Source: Fulvimonas sp. R45 (GTDB taxonomy: Bacteria > Pseudomonadota > Gammaproteobacteria > Xanthomonadales > Rhodanobacteraceae). Taken from it: DNA of 64,000 bases. The notes under the pieces were generated by a model. The model saw only the letters and a program-made list of their open reading frames with translations, did no database searches and was not told where the DNA came from. The first letter of the stretch is position 1. Every line of letters begins with the position of its first letter. Location of the stretch: positions 1 to 64,000 of the forward strand of contig NZ_JASERU010000014.1 of assembly GCF_030504985.1 (NCBI RefSeq), read 5' to 3'. Positions 12,820 to 21,518 of the stretch are shown here, piece by piece. The translations under genes and the position numbers were made by a program.

Positions 12820-14301
12820 ATGCTCAAGCAACTACTCGCCCGCAAGACCGATTTCTCGGACGCAGACATCGGCGACGGTCCTGGTCTGAAGCGCACGCTG
12901 GGACCATGGGGGCTCACCGCGCTCGGCATCGGCGCGGTGATCGGCGGCGGCATCTTCGTGATCACCGGCCAGGCCGCGGCCGAGCATGCGGGCCCGGCCA
13001 TCATCCTCGCCTTCGTGATCGCCGCGGTCTGCTGCAGCTTCACCGCGCTCTGCTATGCCGAGTTCGCCACGCTGATCCCGATGTCCGGCAGTTCGTATTC
13101 CTACGCCTACGCCACGCTGGGCGAGCTGGTGGCCTGGTTCATCGGCTGGAACATGGTGCTGGAATACGGCGTGTCCGCCTCGGCGGTGGCGGTGAGCTGG
13201 ACCGGCTATTTCACCAGCCTGCTCGACCATATCGGCATCCATCTCCCCGCCGTGCTGACCCATGCGCCGCTCGCCTACCAGGGCGGCCACCTGGTGGCCA
13301 CCGGCGCGCTGTTCAACCTGCCGGCGGTCGCCATCGTGCTGGCGCTGACCTGGCTGTGCTACGTGGGCATCCGCGAATCCAGCGGCGCCAACCTGGCGAT
13401 GGTGATCCTCAAGGTCGGCCTGATCGTGGTCGTGATCGCCGCCGGCTGGCACTACGTGAACCCGGACTACTGGCACCCGTTCATCCCGCCGCAGCAGGGG
13501 CCGGAGAAATACGGCTGGGCCGGCATCATGCGCGCCTCGACCCTGGTGTTCTTCGCCTACATCGGCTTCGAGGCCACCTCGACCGCCGCGCAGGAGGCCA
13601 AGAATCCGCAGCGCGACCTGCCGATCGGCACGCTGGCGTCGCTGGCCGTCTGCACCATCCTCTACATCGGCATGGCAGCGGTGATCACGGGGCTGCTGCC
13701 ATTCGACCAGCTGGGCACCAGCGAGCCGGTGGTCACCGCCGTGAAGGCCCATCCCGAGCTCGGCTGGCTGCGCTGGCTGGTGGAGATCGGCGCGCTGATC
13801 GGCCTGTCGTCCGTGATCCTGGTGATGATCATCGCGCAGCCGCGCATCTTCATGATCATGGGGCGCGACGGCCTGCTGCCGCCGGTATTCTCGAAGATCC
13901 ACCCGCGCTACCACACGCCGCACATCAACACCGTCATCACCGGCCTCGGCATCGCCGCGTTGGCCGCGGTGTTCCCGCTCGACGTGCTGGGCGACCTCGT
14001 CTCGATGGGCACGCTGATCGCCTTCGTGGCCGTCTGCGCCGGCGTGCTGATCCTGCGCTACACGCACCCCGAGCTGCCGCGCACCTTCCGCGTGCCGTGG
14101 GCGCCGGTGATCTGCGTGCTCGGCGTGCTCTGCTGCCTCGGCCTGCTGTATTGGGAAAACTGGTACCAGTGGCTGCTGATGGGCATCTGGACCGCGATCG
14201 GCCTGGTGATCTATTTCGGCTACGGCCGCCGCCACAGCCTGCTGCGCGAGGGGGCGGCGGCAAGCGGCGGCGCCTATCAAAAAGTCGCCAAAGTCGACTA
14301 A
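12820..14301 (+). CDS. APC-family amino acid permease (cationic amino acid transporter type), copy 2
   Basis: The protein has 493 residues, and its sequence pattern parallels the preceding permease (GIGAVIGGGIFVITG; FAYIGFEATSTAAQEAKNP), so the two are tandem paralogues 69 bases apart. The start at 12820 (MLKQLLARKTDF) aligns with relatives but lacks a clear ribosome site. The in-frame ATG at 12796 lies only one base behind AAGGAGC, and a GTG lies at 12784, so the true start is uncertain by up to 12 residues. The C-terminal third carries a cluster of hydrophobic helices and a short basic end. Substrate specificity is unknown. Confidence 0.85.
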   Translation: MLKQLLARKTDFSDADIGDGPGLKRTLGPWGLTALGIGAVIGGGIFVITGQAAAEHAGPAIILAFVIAAVCCSFTALCYAEFATLIPMSGSSYSYAYATLGELVAWFIGWNMVLEYGVSASAVAVSWTGYFTSLLDHIGIHLPAVLTHAPLAYQGGHLVATGALFNLPAVAIVLALTWLCYVGIRESSGANLAMVILKVGLIVVVIAAGWHYVNPDYWHPFIPPQQGPEKYGWAGIMRASTLVFFAYIGFEATSTAAQEAKNPQRDLPIGTLASLAVCTILYIGMAAVITGLLPFDQLGTSEPVVTAVKAHPELGWLRWLVEIGALIGLSSVILVMIIAQPRIFMIMGRDGLLPPVFSKIHPRYHTPHINTVITGLGIAALAAVFPLDVLGDLVSMGTLIAFVAVCAGVLILRYTHPELPRTFRVPWAPVICVLGVLCCLGLLYWENWYQWLLMGIWTAIGLVIYFGYGRRHSLLREGAAASGGAYQKVAKVD

Positions 14302-14623
14302 TTCCATCGAAATTCATTAAAAGCCGCTTAACGTCGGCGAAACTTCAAGTACAGGCTTGTCATAAGCCGGACTTGCGATTGTCGACGCAAGATATTGAAA
14401 TTCATGGAAAAGTAACACGGGCATCGCAAATCACCCAAGGTCATTCGCCCGCGCCCGACAACCGGAGTATGATCCCCAGTCCGTGGGTTGATCACTTGGC
14501 AGTGGGCCCCGGATCGCCGCCCGGCGCGTCAGGCGAGTCAGCTCCTCAGCCTGGCGCGCCTGGGCCGGCACCTTCCCCACGGCGCGCGACCGCCTCCTGC
14601 GCCTCCCCCGCACGACAGCCAGC
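14302..14623. other. AT-richer intergenic stretch with a hairpin
   Basis: This 320-base gap between convergent genes has no credible gene. Its first 180 bases are clearly less GC-rich than the surroundings. An imperfect hairpin at 14346-14375 (CAAGT...GGCTT, loop GTCAT, AAGCC...ACTTG) could end the permease transcript. GAAATTCAT occurs twice (near 14309 and 14397). I see no riboswitch-like pattern. Confidence 0.35.
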
Positions 14624-14649
14624 AAAAAGGCCGGCACATGGCCGGCCTT
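14624..14649 (-). terminator. Intrinsic terminator of the HiPIP gene
   Basis: AAGGCCGGC (14627-14635) and GCCGGCCTT (14641-14649) form a perfect nine-base stem. On the minus strand it is followed by TTTTT (14628-14624). It lies 22 bases past the stop of the gene at 14671-15003. Confidence 0.85.
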
Positions 14650-14670
14650 CATGCGTGTTGCGGCGCCGCC

Positions 14671-15003
14671 TCAGGCTTTCTTCGGCGTGTGCGACACGCA
14701 CCAGCCCTTGGCGTTGACCGACTTGCCCGGGAACAGCTGGCACGGTCCGTAGCCCGAAGGGCCGCCGGAGTAGAACTGGCAGTTGGCGCAGACGTCACCG
14801 GCCTTGTGCTTGGGGTTCTTGCTGGTGCTCGCGTCCTCGACGTAGTCCAGCGCCTTGGCGGTGGGATCGGCATCGGTGACGTGCGGCAGGTCGGCGGCGC
14901 GGGCCAGGCGCGGCAGCCCACCGGCCACGGCCGCCACGGCGGCGGTGCCGGCGGCGATCTTCAGGAAACGTCGGCGCGATTCGTTGTTTTCTTCTTGCGA
15001 CAT
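14671..15003 (-). CDS. High-potential iron-sulfur protein (HiPIP), TAT-exported
   Basis: The protein has 110 residues. The N-terminus carries a twin-arginine-type signal ([20 protein letters not shown]), so it is folded in the cytoplasm and exported. The mature part has the four cysteines of a [4Fe-4S] HiPIP in CANC, then PC, then GWC. The start was chosen because GGAGG lies eight bases before this ATG and the longer frame lacks one. HiPIPs carry single electrons in the periplasm, usually to terminal oxidases or other respiratory enzymes. No partner gene lies next to it, and a strong terminator follows. Confidence 0.92.
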   Translation of the reverse strand: MSQEENNESRRRFLKIAAGTAAVAAVAGGLPRLARAADLPHVTDADPTAKALDYVEDASTSKNPKHKAGDVCANCQFYSGGPSGYGPCQLFPGKSVNAKGWCVSHTPKKA

Positions 15004-15147
15004 TGGAAACCTCCGTCGTTGGAACAACCCCGCCGCTTCCACGGCGGAACCCCGGACATGCTACGCCGCCCGCCCCGGGCATGGCGCGAATGGCTCGCAT
15101 TTCCTCCAGGAAGACCGTTCGCGCATGGTGTATAGTTCCGGCTCATT

Positions 15148-15157
15148 TGGACGTCCA
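15148..15157. promoter_or_regulatory. Palindrome TGGACGTCCA just before mtnB
   Basis: A perfect ten-base palindrome ends six bases before the mtnB start codon, where a ribosome-binding site would be expected but none is seen. The core GGACGTCC differs from the MetJ box AGACGTCT in only two positions, which is notable ahead of methionine-salvage genes. There is no second tandem box, so this is only suggestive. A TATAGT hexamer at 15131-15136 could be the -10. Confidence 0.3.
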
Positions 15158-15163
15158 TTTGCA

Positions 15164-15811
15164 ATGACCCAGACCCTGCCCGATTCGATCCCGCCCGAGC
15201 TGTTCGCCGAACGCGCCGACGCCATCGCCGATGCCGCGCGCGAACTGGCCGCGCAGGGCTGGACGCCCGCCACCAGCAGCAACTTCTCCATGCGCGTGGA
15301 CGGCTCGCACGCGGCCATCACCATCTCCGGCCGCGACAAGGGCCGGCTGGGCCGCGACGACATCATGCTGGTGGACATGCAGGGCCAGGCCGTCGGCACC
15401 GACGCCCGTCCCAGCGCCGAGACCGACCTGCACACCCAGGTCTACCGCCGCTGGCCCGGGGCCCAAGCCGTGCTGCATACCCATTCGCGCACGCAGAGCG
15501 TGGCCTCGCGGCTGTTCGCGCGGGATGGCGTGGTACGCCTGGAGGGCTGGGAGCTGCAGAAGGCCATCGCCGGCCATACCACGCACGAGGGCACGCTGGA
15601 AATCCCGGTCTTCCCCAACACCCAGCACATGCCCGAACTGGCGGCGCGCGTGGATGCCTGGCTCGACGCCGGCAAGCCGCTCGCCGCCTACCTGATCGAC
15701 GGCCACGGCATCTACACCTGGGGCCGCGACATGGCCGAGGCGCGGCGCCACCTGGAGGCGCTGGAGTTCCTGCTCGGCTGCGAACTGGACCTGAGGAGGC
15801 TTTCCGCATGA
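15164..15811 (+). CDS. mtnB: Methylthioribulose-1-phosphate dehydratase
   Basis: The protein has 215 residues in the class II aldolase family. It removes water from 5-methylthioribulose-1-phosphate in the methionine salvage pathway in the cytoplasm. Zinc ligands are visible in VLHTHSRTQ and DGHGIYTWG, and the catalytic acidic residue in [13 protein letters not shown] overlap with mtnD shows they form one operon, and the phosphatase MtnC follows slightly further on. The start at 15164 (MTQTLPDS) aligns with relatives, but no Shine-Dalgarno is seen. Confidence 0.95.
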   Translation: MTQTLPDSIPPELFAERADAIADAARELAAQGWTPATSSNFSMRVDGSHAAITISGRDKGRLGRDDIMLVDMQGQAVGTDARPSAETDLHTQVYRRWPGAQAVLHTHSRTQSVASRLFARDGVVRLEGWELQKAIAGHTTHEGTLEIPVFPNTQHMPELAARVDAWLDAGKPLAAYLIDGHGIYTWGRDMAEARRHLEALEFLLGCELDLRRLSA

Positions 15812-16368
15812 GCCGTCTGCGCATCTTCGACGAGAACCGCCCCGGCACGCCGCTGTCCGTCCACACCGCGCACGCGGCCATCGCCCGCGAGCTGGCCGGG
15901 GTCGGCGTGCGCTTCGAGCAATGGGCCGCCAGCCAGCCGATCGCCCCTGGCGCCAGCCAGGACGAGGTGATCGCCGCCTACCGCGCCGACATCGATCGCC
16001 TGATGCGCGAAGAAGGTTACCAATCGGTCGACGTGATCAGCCTGGCGCCGGACCACCCCGACCGCGCCGCACTGCGCCAGAAGTTCCTCAGCGAGCACAC
16101 CCACAGCGAGGACGAGGTGCGCTTCTTCGTCGCCGGCGCCGGCCAGTTCACCCTGCACATCGACGGCAAGGTCTACGACGTGCTGTGCGAGGCGGGCGAC
16201 CTGATCGGCGTGCCCGACGGCACCCGCCACTGGTTCGACATGAGCGAGGCGCCCAGCTTCGTGGCGATCCGCCTGTTCACCAACAAGGAAGGCTGGGTGG
16301 CCAACTTCACCGGCAGCGACATCGCGCAGGGCTTTCCGCGGATGGAGCCGGTAGCCGCCACGGGCTGA
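15808..16368 (+). CDS. mtnD: Acireductone dioxygenase
   Basis: The protein has 186 residues in the cupin fold. The metal site is [12 protein letters not shown] (two His and a Glu) with a fourth ligand in DGTRHWFDM. It oxidises acireductone to the 2-keto acid precursor of methionine (iron form) or to a CO-producing by-product (nickel form); which metal is used cannot be told. It overlaps mtnB by four bases and shares its ribosome traffic. It is followed by a 120-base gap and then an unrelated SPFH gene before mtnC. Confidence 0.95.
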   Translation: MSRLRIFDENRPGTPLSVHTAHAAIARELAGVGVRFEQWAASQPIAPGASQDEVIAAYRADIDRLMREEGYQSVDVISLAPDHPDRAALRQKFLSEHTHSEDEVRFFVAGAGQFTLHIDGKVYDVLCEAGDLIGVPDGTRHWFDMSEAPSFVAIRLFTNKEGWVANFTGSDIAQGFPRMEPVAATG

Positions 16369-16488
16369 GCTGGCGCCCTTCCCTGGCTGGCACGGCCGCC
16401 GGGCGATCGGCGCGATGACGAGAGCCCCTGAGCTTCCGCCGGTAGTGGCAGCCTGCCAGAATGCAGGGCTCGACAGGGGGAGCCACAC

Positions 16489-17340
16489 ATGGAAACCAGC
16501 TTCAAGTCTTCGCTCAACGCGTCCCGCGGCGCCGGCCCGCGCCACGTCTGGATACTGGTCGCCGCGCTGGTGCTGCTGATGGCGCTGTGGTCGAGCATCG
16601 TCACCATCGGCCCCGGCAACCGGGGCGTGCTGATGACCTTCGGTGCGGTGCACGAGGGCGTGCTGGACCCCGGCCTGCACTTCAAGCTGCCGTTCGTGCA
16701 GACGGTGAAGCAGATGAACGTGCAGATCCAGAAGTCGCAGACGAACGAGACGGCGGCCAGCCGCGACCTGCAGAACGTCTCGACCGAAGTCGCCGTGAAC
16801 TGGGCGATCAACCCGCTCGACGCCGAATGGGTCTACCAGCACCTCGGCGACGAATCCGAGCTCGCCAGCAAGGTGATCGCGCCGGTGGTGTCCAACGCGG
16901 TGAAGGCGGTTGCTGCCAAGTACAACGCCGAGGACCTGATCGAAAGCCGCGACAAGGTCGCCGCCGAGATCCAGCAGCAAATCATCACCGCCCTGAACCA
17001 GTACAAGGTGCAGGTACAGGGCGTGAACATCACCAACTTCCAGTTCAGCCATGTCTACACCGAGGCCATCGAGCAGAAGCAGGTGGCCCAGCAGCGCGCG
17101 CTGCAAGCCACCTACGACCTGCAGCGCACCAAGATCCAGGCCGAACAGGAAGTCGCGCAGGCCGAGGGCCAGGCACAGGCGCAGAAGCTCCTGCAGCAGA
17201 CCCTCACCCCGCAGATCATCCAGCTCAAGGCCGTCGAGAAGTGGAACGGCGTACTGCCGCAGGTGGTGGGCGGCAACGGCACGATTCCCATGATCGGGCC
17301 GGTCACCCCGGCGGGCAAAGGCAGCGCAGGGGCCAACTGA
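16489..17340 (+). CDS. SPFH/prohibitin-family membrane protein
   Basis: The protein has 283 residues. A single membrane helix (about 20-40) is followed by a prohibitin-type SPFH domain (GPGNRGVLMTFGAVHEGVLDPG, then LHFKLPFVQTVK) and a long charged coiled coil (about 185-235, EQKQVAQQRALQATYDLQRTK). Family members form large rings that scaffold membrane proteases or other complexes. It sits between mtnD and mtnC on the same strand. There is no known link to methionine salvage, so either it joined the operon by chance or the cluster is several transcripts. Confidence 0.88.
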   Translation: METSFKSSLNASRGAGPRHVWILVAALVLLMALWSSIVTIGPGNRGVLMTFGAVHEGVLDPGLHFKLPFVQTVKQMNVQIQKSQTNETAASRDLQNVSTEVAVNWAINPLDAEWVYQHLGDESELASKVIAPVVSNAVKAVAAKYNAEDLIESRDKVAAEIQQQIITALNQYKVQVQGVNITNFQFSHVYTEAIEQKQVAQQRALQATYDLQRTKIQAEQEVAQAEGQAQAQKLLQQTLTPQIIQLKAVEKWNGVLPQVVGGNGTIPMIGPVTPAGKGSAGAN

Positions 17341-17431
17341 GGCCGACGCGGCACGCAGTGCAGGTGCGTCGCCAGGGCGCGTCGGCCTGGTGCAAGCCGG
17401 GTAAACTGGCCACCCCGTCATATCCATTCCC

Positions 17432-18124
17432 ATGGCCATGCCCGAAACCCGCGCCATCGTCACCGACATCGAAGGCACCACCAGTTCGATCAGCTTCGTC
17501 AAGGACGTGCTGTTTCCCTACGCCCGCAAGCGCCTGCCCGCCTTCGTCGAGACCCATGGCGACCATCCCGAGGTGCAGCACTGGCTGCATGTCGCGGCGA
17601 AGGAGGCCGGCTACATCGAGGCCACCCGGCAGGAAGTGGTGGAGCTGCTGCTGCGCTGGATCGACGAGGACCGCAAGTCCACCGCGCTGAAGGCGCTGCA
17701 GGGCATGATCTGGCGGGAAGGCTACGAAGCCGGCGACTATCGCGCGCACGTCTACCCCGAGGTGGCGGCACGGCTGCGCGCCTGGCGCGCCGACGGCCTG
17801 CGGCTGTACGTGTATTCCTCCGGTTCGGTGCCGGCGCAGCAGCTGTTCTTCGGCTACAGCGAGGCCGGCGACCTCACCCCGCTGTTCGCCGGCTATTTCG
17901 ACACCGAGACCGGACCCAAGCGCGAGCAGGCCTCCTACGAAAAGATCGCCGCCGCCATCGGCGAGCAGCCGCAGCACCTGCTGTTCCTGTCCGACATCGC
18001 GGAGGAACTGGATGCCGCTCACGCCGCCGGCTTCCAGACCGGCTGGCTGGTGCGCCCGCCGCAGCCGTTGCCGGTGCAGCCGGCGCACCCGGCCTACGCC
18101 GATTTCGACGCCATCGCCCCCTGA
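17432..18124 (+). CDS. mtnC: Enolase-phosphatase E1
   Basis: The protein has 230 residues in the HAD family. It enolises and then dephosphorylates the diketo intermediate that MtnD uses. The nucleophile region is IVTDIEGTTSSISFVKDVLF. The second motif is YSSGSVPAQQLFF, the lysine region GPKREQASYEKIA, and the last acidic motif FLSDIAEELDAA. A second ATG two codons in (MPETRAIV) is an alternative start. It completes the mtnB-D-C set; the other salvage genes (mtnA, mtnP/N) are not in the window. Confidence 0.95.
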   Translation: MAMPETRAIVTDIEGTTSSISFVKDVLFPYARKRLPAFVETHGDHPEVQHWLHVAAKEAGYIEATRQEVVELLLRWIDEDRKSTALKALQGMIWREGYEAGDYRAHVYPEVAARLRAWRADGLRLYVYSSGSVPAQQLFFGYSEAGDLTPLFAGYFDTETGPKREQASYEKIAAAIGEQPQHLLFLSDIAEELDAAHAAGFQTGWLVRPPQPLPVQPAHPAYADFDAIAP

Positions 18125-18130
18125 CCTCCC

Positions 18131-19177
18131 ATGGCCCCGGGCCTGAACATGCGCACCCTCGTCACCGCCCTGCTCGCCTTCGCCGCCGGCGTGCTGCTGA
18201 TGCTGCTGCTTCCCGTCCACGCCCCCGCGCCCGTGCCGGTGGCGCCGGCCGCCGCCGGCAGTGCCCAGCCAGCGCACGCGGCGAGCACCGTTGCCGATGA
18301 CGGCGACGAGGACGAGGACGCGAACAGCTGGCCGAGCCAGGCGCCGACGCCGGAGCAGGTGCTCTACGCGCAACCGACGATGGTGCGCGATGCGCTGGCG
18401 AAACTGGGCGCGCGTGCGCCCGGCAGGCCCAACCTCTACCTCGTCGCCTTCGCCGGCGACGGCGGCGAGGACGTGTTCCGCAACGAGGCCGAATACGCCG
18501 CGCAGCTATTCACCCGTCGCTTCGGCTCCGCCGCGCACGCGCTGGTGCTGGAGAACAACCCGGCCACGCTCGCCACCCGCCCCCTGGCCGATTGGAGCAA
18601 CCTGGAAGCGGCGCTGGACGGGCTCGCCAAGGTCATGCGGCCCGATGACGTCCTGCTGCTCTACCTCACCACCCACGGCAGCGAGGACCACCAGCTGCTG
18701 GTGGACATGGACCCGCTGCCGCTGGACCAGATCGGCGCGCAGGACCTCGCCGGCATCCTCGCCGAGCATCCGTTCAAGTGGAAGGTGGTGGTGGTCAATG
18801 CCTGCTATTCCGGCGGCTTCATCCCGCCGCTGAAGGGCGCCGGCACCCTGGTGCTCACCGCCGCGCGCGCCGACCGCAGTTCGTTCGGCTGCGGCAGCGA
18901 ATCGGACATCACCTACTTCGGCCATGCCTGGCTGGTCGATGCGCTGAACCGCACCGACGATCTCGTGGCGGCGTTCAGGCAGGCCAGGGCCGAGATCGCG
19001 CGATGGGAACAACGCGACAAGCTGACGCCCTCCGAGCCGCAGATCGACGTCGGCAAGGGCATCGAGGCGCAGCTGGCAGCATGGCGCAAGGGTCTCGTCC
19101 CCGGACCGGCCGTGCCGTTCACGCCCGCCGCGCCGGCGCCGGCGCCGGCCGCCAGTGCGATCGCGCCGATGCCTTGA
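18131..19177 (+). CDS. Peptidase C13 (legumain/caspase-like) family protein, membrane-anchored
   Basis: The protein has 348 residues. An N-terminal helix (about 9-28) anchors or exports it, followed by a Pro/Ala-rich linker. The C13 domain (about 90-300) shows the catalytic His near 182 in LTTHGSED and the catalytic Cys near 225 in NACYSGGF, both in the expected context. Bacterial C13 proteins of this type are poorly studied. It starts six bases after mtnC, so it is probably translated from the same transcript. The C-terminus is Ala/Pro-rich. The substrate and whether it is an active protease are unknown. Confidence 0.85.
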   Translation: MAPGLNMRTLVTALLAFAAGVLLMLLLPVHAPAPVPVAPAAAGSAQPAHAASTVADDGDEDEDANSWPSQAPTPEQVLYAQPTMVRDALAKLGARAPGRPNLYLVAFAGDGGEDVFRNEAEYAAQLFTRRFGSAAHALVLENNPATLATRPLADWSNLEAALDGLAKVMRPDDVLLLYLTTHGSEDHQLLVDMDPLPLDQIGAQDLAGILAEHPFKWKVVVVNACYSGGFIPPLKGAGTLVLTAARADRSSFGCGSESDITYFGHAWLVDALNRTDDLVAAFRQARAEIARWEQRDKLTPSEPQIDVGKGIEAQLAAWRKGLVPGPAVPFTPAAPAPAPAASAIAPMP

Positions 19178-19184
19178 AACCTTT

Positions 19185-19811
19185 TCAGCGCCCGGCGTGA
19201 CGCTGCGCCAACACGGTCGCCACGTCGGCCAGCGACAGCCCGCGCGCGCGCAGCAATACGGTCAGGTGGAACACGAGGTCCGCCGCTTCGCCCAGCAGAT
19301 CCTCGTCGCCCTGGGCCACGCCGGCGAGCGCGGTTTCCACGCCTTCCTCGCCCACTTTCTGCGCGATGCGGCGCGTGCCCGCCTCGAACAGCTTCGTGGT
19401 GTAGCTGCCCTGCGGGCGTGCGGCGTGGCGCTGCGCCACCAGCGCATCGAGTTCGGCGAGGAAGCCCAGCGGCGGACGCGCGTCCTCGCCGAAACAGCTG
19501 GACGTGCCCAGGTGGCAGGTCGGCCCCTGCGGCTCGGCCTGCACCAGCAGGGTGTCGGCGTCGCAGTCGGCGCGGATGGATTTCAGCGCCAGCACGTGGC
19601 CCGAACTCTCGCCCTTCGTCCACAGCCGCTGCCTGCTGCGACTGAAGAAAGTAACCCGGCCGCTGCGCTGCGTCTCGGCCAGCGCCTCGGCGTTCATGTA
19701 GCCCAGCATCAGCACCTCGCCGGTCAGCCAGTGCTGCACGACGGCGGGCAGCAGGCCGCCGCCCTTGGTCCAGTCGAGGCGGGAAAGGTCGATCGGGTTC
19801 GCAGCAGTCAT
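19185..19811 (-). CDS. hisIE: Bifunctional phosphoribosyl-AMP cyclohydrolase / phosphoribosyl-ATP pyrophosphatase
   Basis: The protein has 208 residues and catalyses steps two and three of histidine synthesis. The HisI half (about 1-115) has LMLGYMNAEAL, WTKGESSGH and the metal-binding CDADTLL and GPTCHLGTSSC segments. The HisE half (about 120-205) has KVGEEGVETALA and DLVFHLTVLL. The fusion is normal in gammaproteobacteria. It is the last gene of the his operon, 50 bases after hisF, and its end nearly touches the convergent C13 peptidase gene. Confidence 0.96.
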   Translation of the reverse strand: MTAANPIDLSRLDWTKGGGLLPAVVQHWLTGEVLMLGYMNAEALAETQRSGRVTFFSRSRQRLWTKGESSGHVLALKSIRADCDADTLLVQAEPQGPTCHLGTSSCFGEDARPPLGFLAELDALVAQRHAARPQGSYTTKLFEAGTRRIAQKVGEEGVETALAGVAQGDEDLLGEAADLVFHLTVLLRARGLSLADVATVLAQRHAGR

Positions 19812-19861
19812 CGGGACACCTGTTGAAGCCTCGTCGCCACTGGGGCGACGGCGTTGGAAAG

Positions 19862-20635
19862 CTAGGCAATGCGCACCGCCACGCCCTGTTCGCGCAGGTA
19901 GCGCTTGAGCCCGGGTATCGCGATCGCGCCGGAGTGGAACACGCTGGCCGCCAGGGCGCCATCCACGTCGGCGTCGCGGAAGGCGTCGCGGAAATGCTCC
20001 GGCGTGCCCGCGCCGCCGGAGGCGACCAGCGGCACCCGGCAGATGGCGCGCACGGCCTTCAGCTGCGCCAGGTCGTAGCCCTGCCGCACGCCGTCGCTGC
20101 CCATGCAATTGAGCACGATCTCGCCGGCGCCGCGCCGCTGCGCCTCGGCTACCCAATCCAGCGTGCGGCGCGGCAGGGCGCGCGTCTTCGACGGGTCGCC
20201 GGTGTACTGGCGCACGCGCCATTCGCCGTCGGCATCGCGCAGCGAGTCCACGCCCACCACCACGCACTGCACGCCGAACGCGGCGGCCAGCTCGTCGACC
20301 AGTTCCGGCCGTTCCAGCGCGGGGGAATTCACCGAGACCTTGTCCGCGCCCGCATGCAGCACCGCGCGCGCCTCGTCCACGCTGCGGATGCCGCCGGCCA
20401 CGCAGAACGGGATGTCGATCACCCGCGCGACCTTCTCGACCCAGCCCCGGTCCACGCTGCGCCCCTCCGGGCTGGCGGTAATGTCGTAGAACACCAGCTC
20501 GTCGGCCCCCTCGTCGCGGTAGCGCAACGCGAGGTCCACGATGCCGCCCATCGCCACGTGGTCGCGGAAACGCACGCCCTTGACCACCTGGCCGTCGCGC
20601 ACGTCGAGGCAGGGAATGATGCGCCGGCTCAGCAT
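19862..20635 (-). CDS. hisF: Imidazole glycerol phosphate synthase, cyclase subunit
   Basis: The protein has 257 residues and forms a TIM barrel. The catalytic aspartates are in IIPCLDV and, later, LNCMGSDG. Phosphate-binding segments are CVAGGIRS and [10 protein letters not shown]. It works as a complex with HisH, which supplies ammonia. The start ([11 protein letters not shown]) is the one that fits the family; the longer frame reads through repeat DNA. A 154-base gap holding a REP pair separates it from hisA, the only large gap inside the operon. Confidence 0.96.
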   Translation of the reverse strand: MLSRRIIPCLDVRDGQVVKGVRFRDHVAMGGIVDLALRYRDEGADELVFYDITASPEGRSVDRGWVEKVARVIDIPFCVAGGIRSVDEARAVLHAGADKVSVNSPALERPELVDELAAAFGVQCVVVGVDSLRDADGEWRVRQYTGDPSKTRALPRRTLDWVAEAQRRGAGEIVLNCMGSDGVRQGYDLAQLKAVRAICRVPLVASGGAGTPEHFRDAFRDADVDGALAASVFHSGAIAIPGLKRYLREQGVAVRIA

Positions 20636-20659
20636 CGCGCGCCTCCCGCCGCCATGTCT

Positions 20660-20765
20660 TCTCCCTCCCCTGCTTGCAGGGGAGGGCTGGGGAGGGGTGC
20701 TTTTCCGGCGCGGCGCAAGAGCTTTACCCCCTCCCGACCTCCCCCTGCGCGCAGGGGGAGGAGAC
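20660..20765. repeat. REP-like inverted pair inside the his operon
   Basis: 20660-20700 carries CCCTCCCC...GGGGAGGG followed by a G-rich tail. 20726-20765 carries the opposite orientation (CCCCCTCCCGACC, then CCCCCTGC/GCAGGGGG). It lies between hisA and hisF, where the other his genes mostly overlap. It may stabilise the upstream half of the message or reduce expression of hisF-hisIE. Confidence 0.65.
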
Positions 20766-20789
20766 AAGCCGGCGAGTTCGTTACTGTGT

Positions 20790-21518
20790 TCATGCTGCCA
20801 ATGCCTCCTGCACGGTGAAGCGCCCTTCCAGCAAGGCACGCCCCAGGATCACGCCGCGTGCCCCGGCTTCGCGGGCCGCACGGATGTCTTCCAGCGAGCG
20901 CACGCCGCCCGAGGCCTGCACGGCCAGCGACGGCACGGTCCCGGCAAGGTGGCGGTACAGGTCGAGGTTGAAGCCGGCCAGCATGCCGTCGCGGTCGATG
21001 TCGGTGCACAACAGGTGGCGCGCGCCCTGCGCGGCGTACCACGGCGCCAGTTCGTCCAGCGTGCCCGCCTCGGTCTCGGTCCAGCCAGCGCTGGGCAGCG
21101 TCCAGCGGCCATCGGCGCGGCGCGTGTCGAGCGCCAGCGTCAGGCGTTCGGCGCCGTAGTCGCGCAGCCAGCCGGCCACGCGACCGGGGTCGCGGATCGC
21201 CACGCTGCCCACCACCACGCGGGTGACGCCGGCATCGAACAGCCGGCGCAGGTCGCCCTCACCGCGCACGCCGCCGCCGGCCTGCACCAGCAGGCCGCCG
21301 CCGGCGATCGCCTCGATCACCGCGAGATTGTCCAGCGTGCCGGAACGGGCGCCGTCGAGGTCGACCAGGTGCAGCCAGCGCGCGCCGGCATCGGCGTAAC
21401 GTTGCGCCAGCGCGCGCGGATCGTCCGCGTAGGTGGTCTGCTGCGCGTAATCGCCCTGCTTCAGGCGCACCACGTGGCCGCCGCGCAGGTCGATGGCGGG
21501 AATGACCGTGAACGTCAT
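20790..21518 (-). CDS. hisA: Phosphoribosylformimino-5-aminoimidazole carboxamide ribotide isomerase
   Basis: The protein has 242 residues, a TIM barrel paralogous to HisF. Catalytic Asp residues appear in [10 protein letters not shown] and CTDIDRDGM. Phosphate-binding loops are VQAGGGVRG and [11 protein letters not shown]. It isomerises ProFAR to PRFAR in the fourth step of the pathway. The start overlaps the end of hisH by four bases. Confidence 0.96.
   Translation of the reverse strand: MTFTVIPAIDLRGGHVVRLKQGDYAQQTTYADDPRALAQRYADAGARWLHLVDLDGARSGTLDNLAVIEAIAGGGLLVQAGGGVRGEGDLRRLFDAGVTRVVVGSVAIRDPGRVAGWLRDYGAERLTLALDTRRADGRWTLPSAGWTETEAGTLDELAPWYAAQGARHLLCTDIDRDGMLAGFNLDLYRHLAGTVPSLAVQASGGVRSLEDIRAAREAGARGVILGRALLEGRFTVQEALAA

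Noticed and set aside
14302-14623. Riboswitch or small gene in the AT-richer gap after the permeases
   Set aside because: Only one imperfect hairpin and a short direct repeat were found. No conserved riboswitch core and no frame with a ribosome site.
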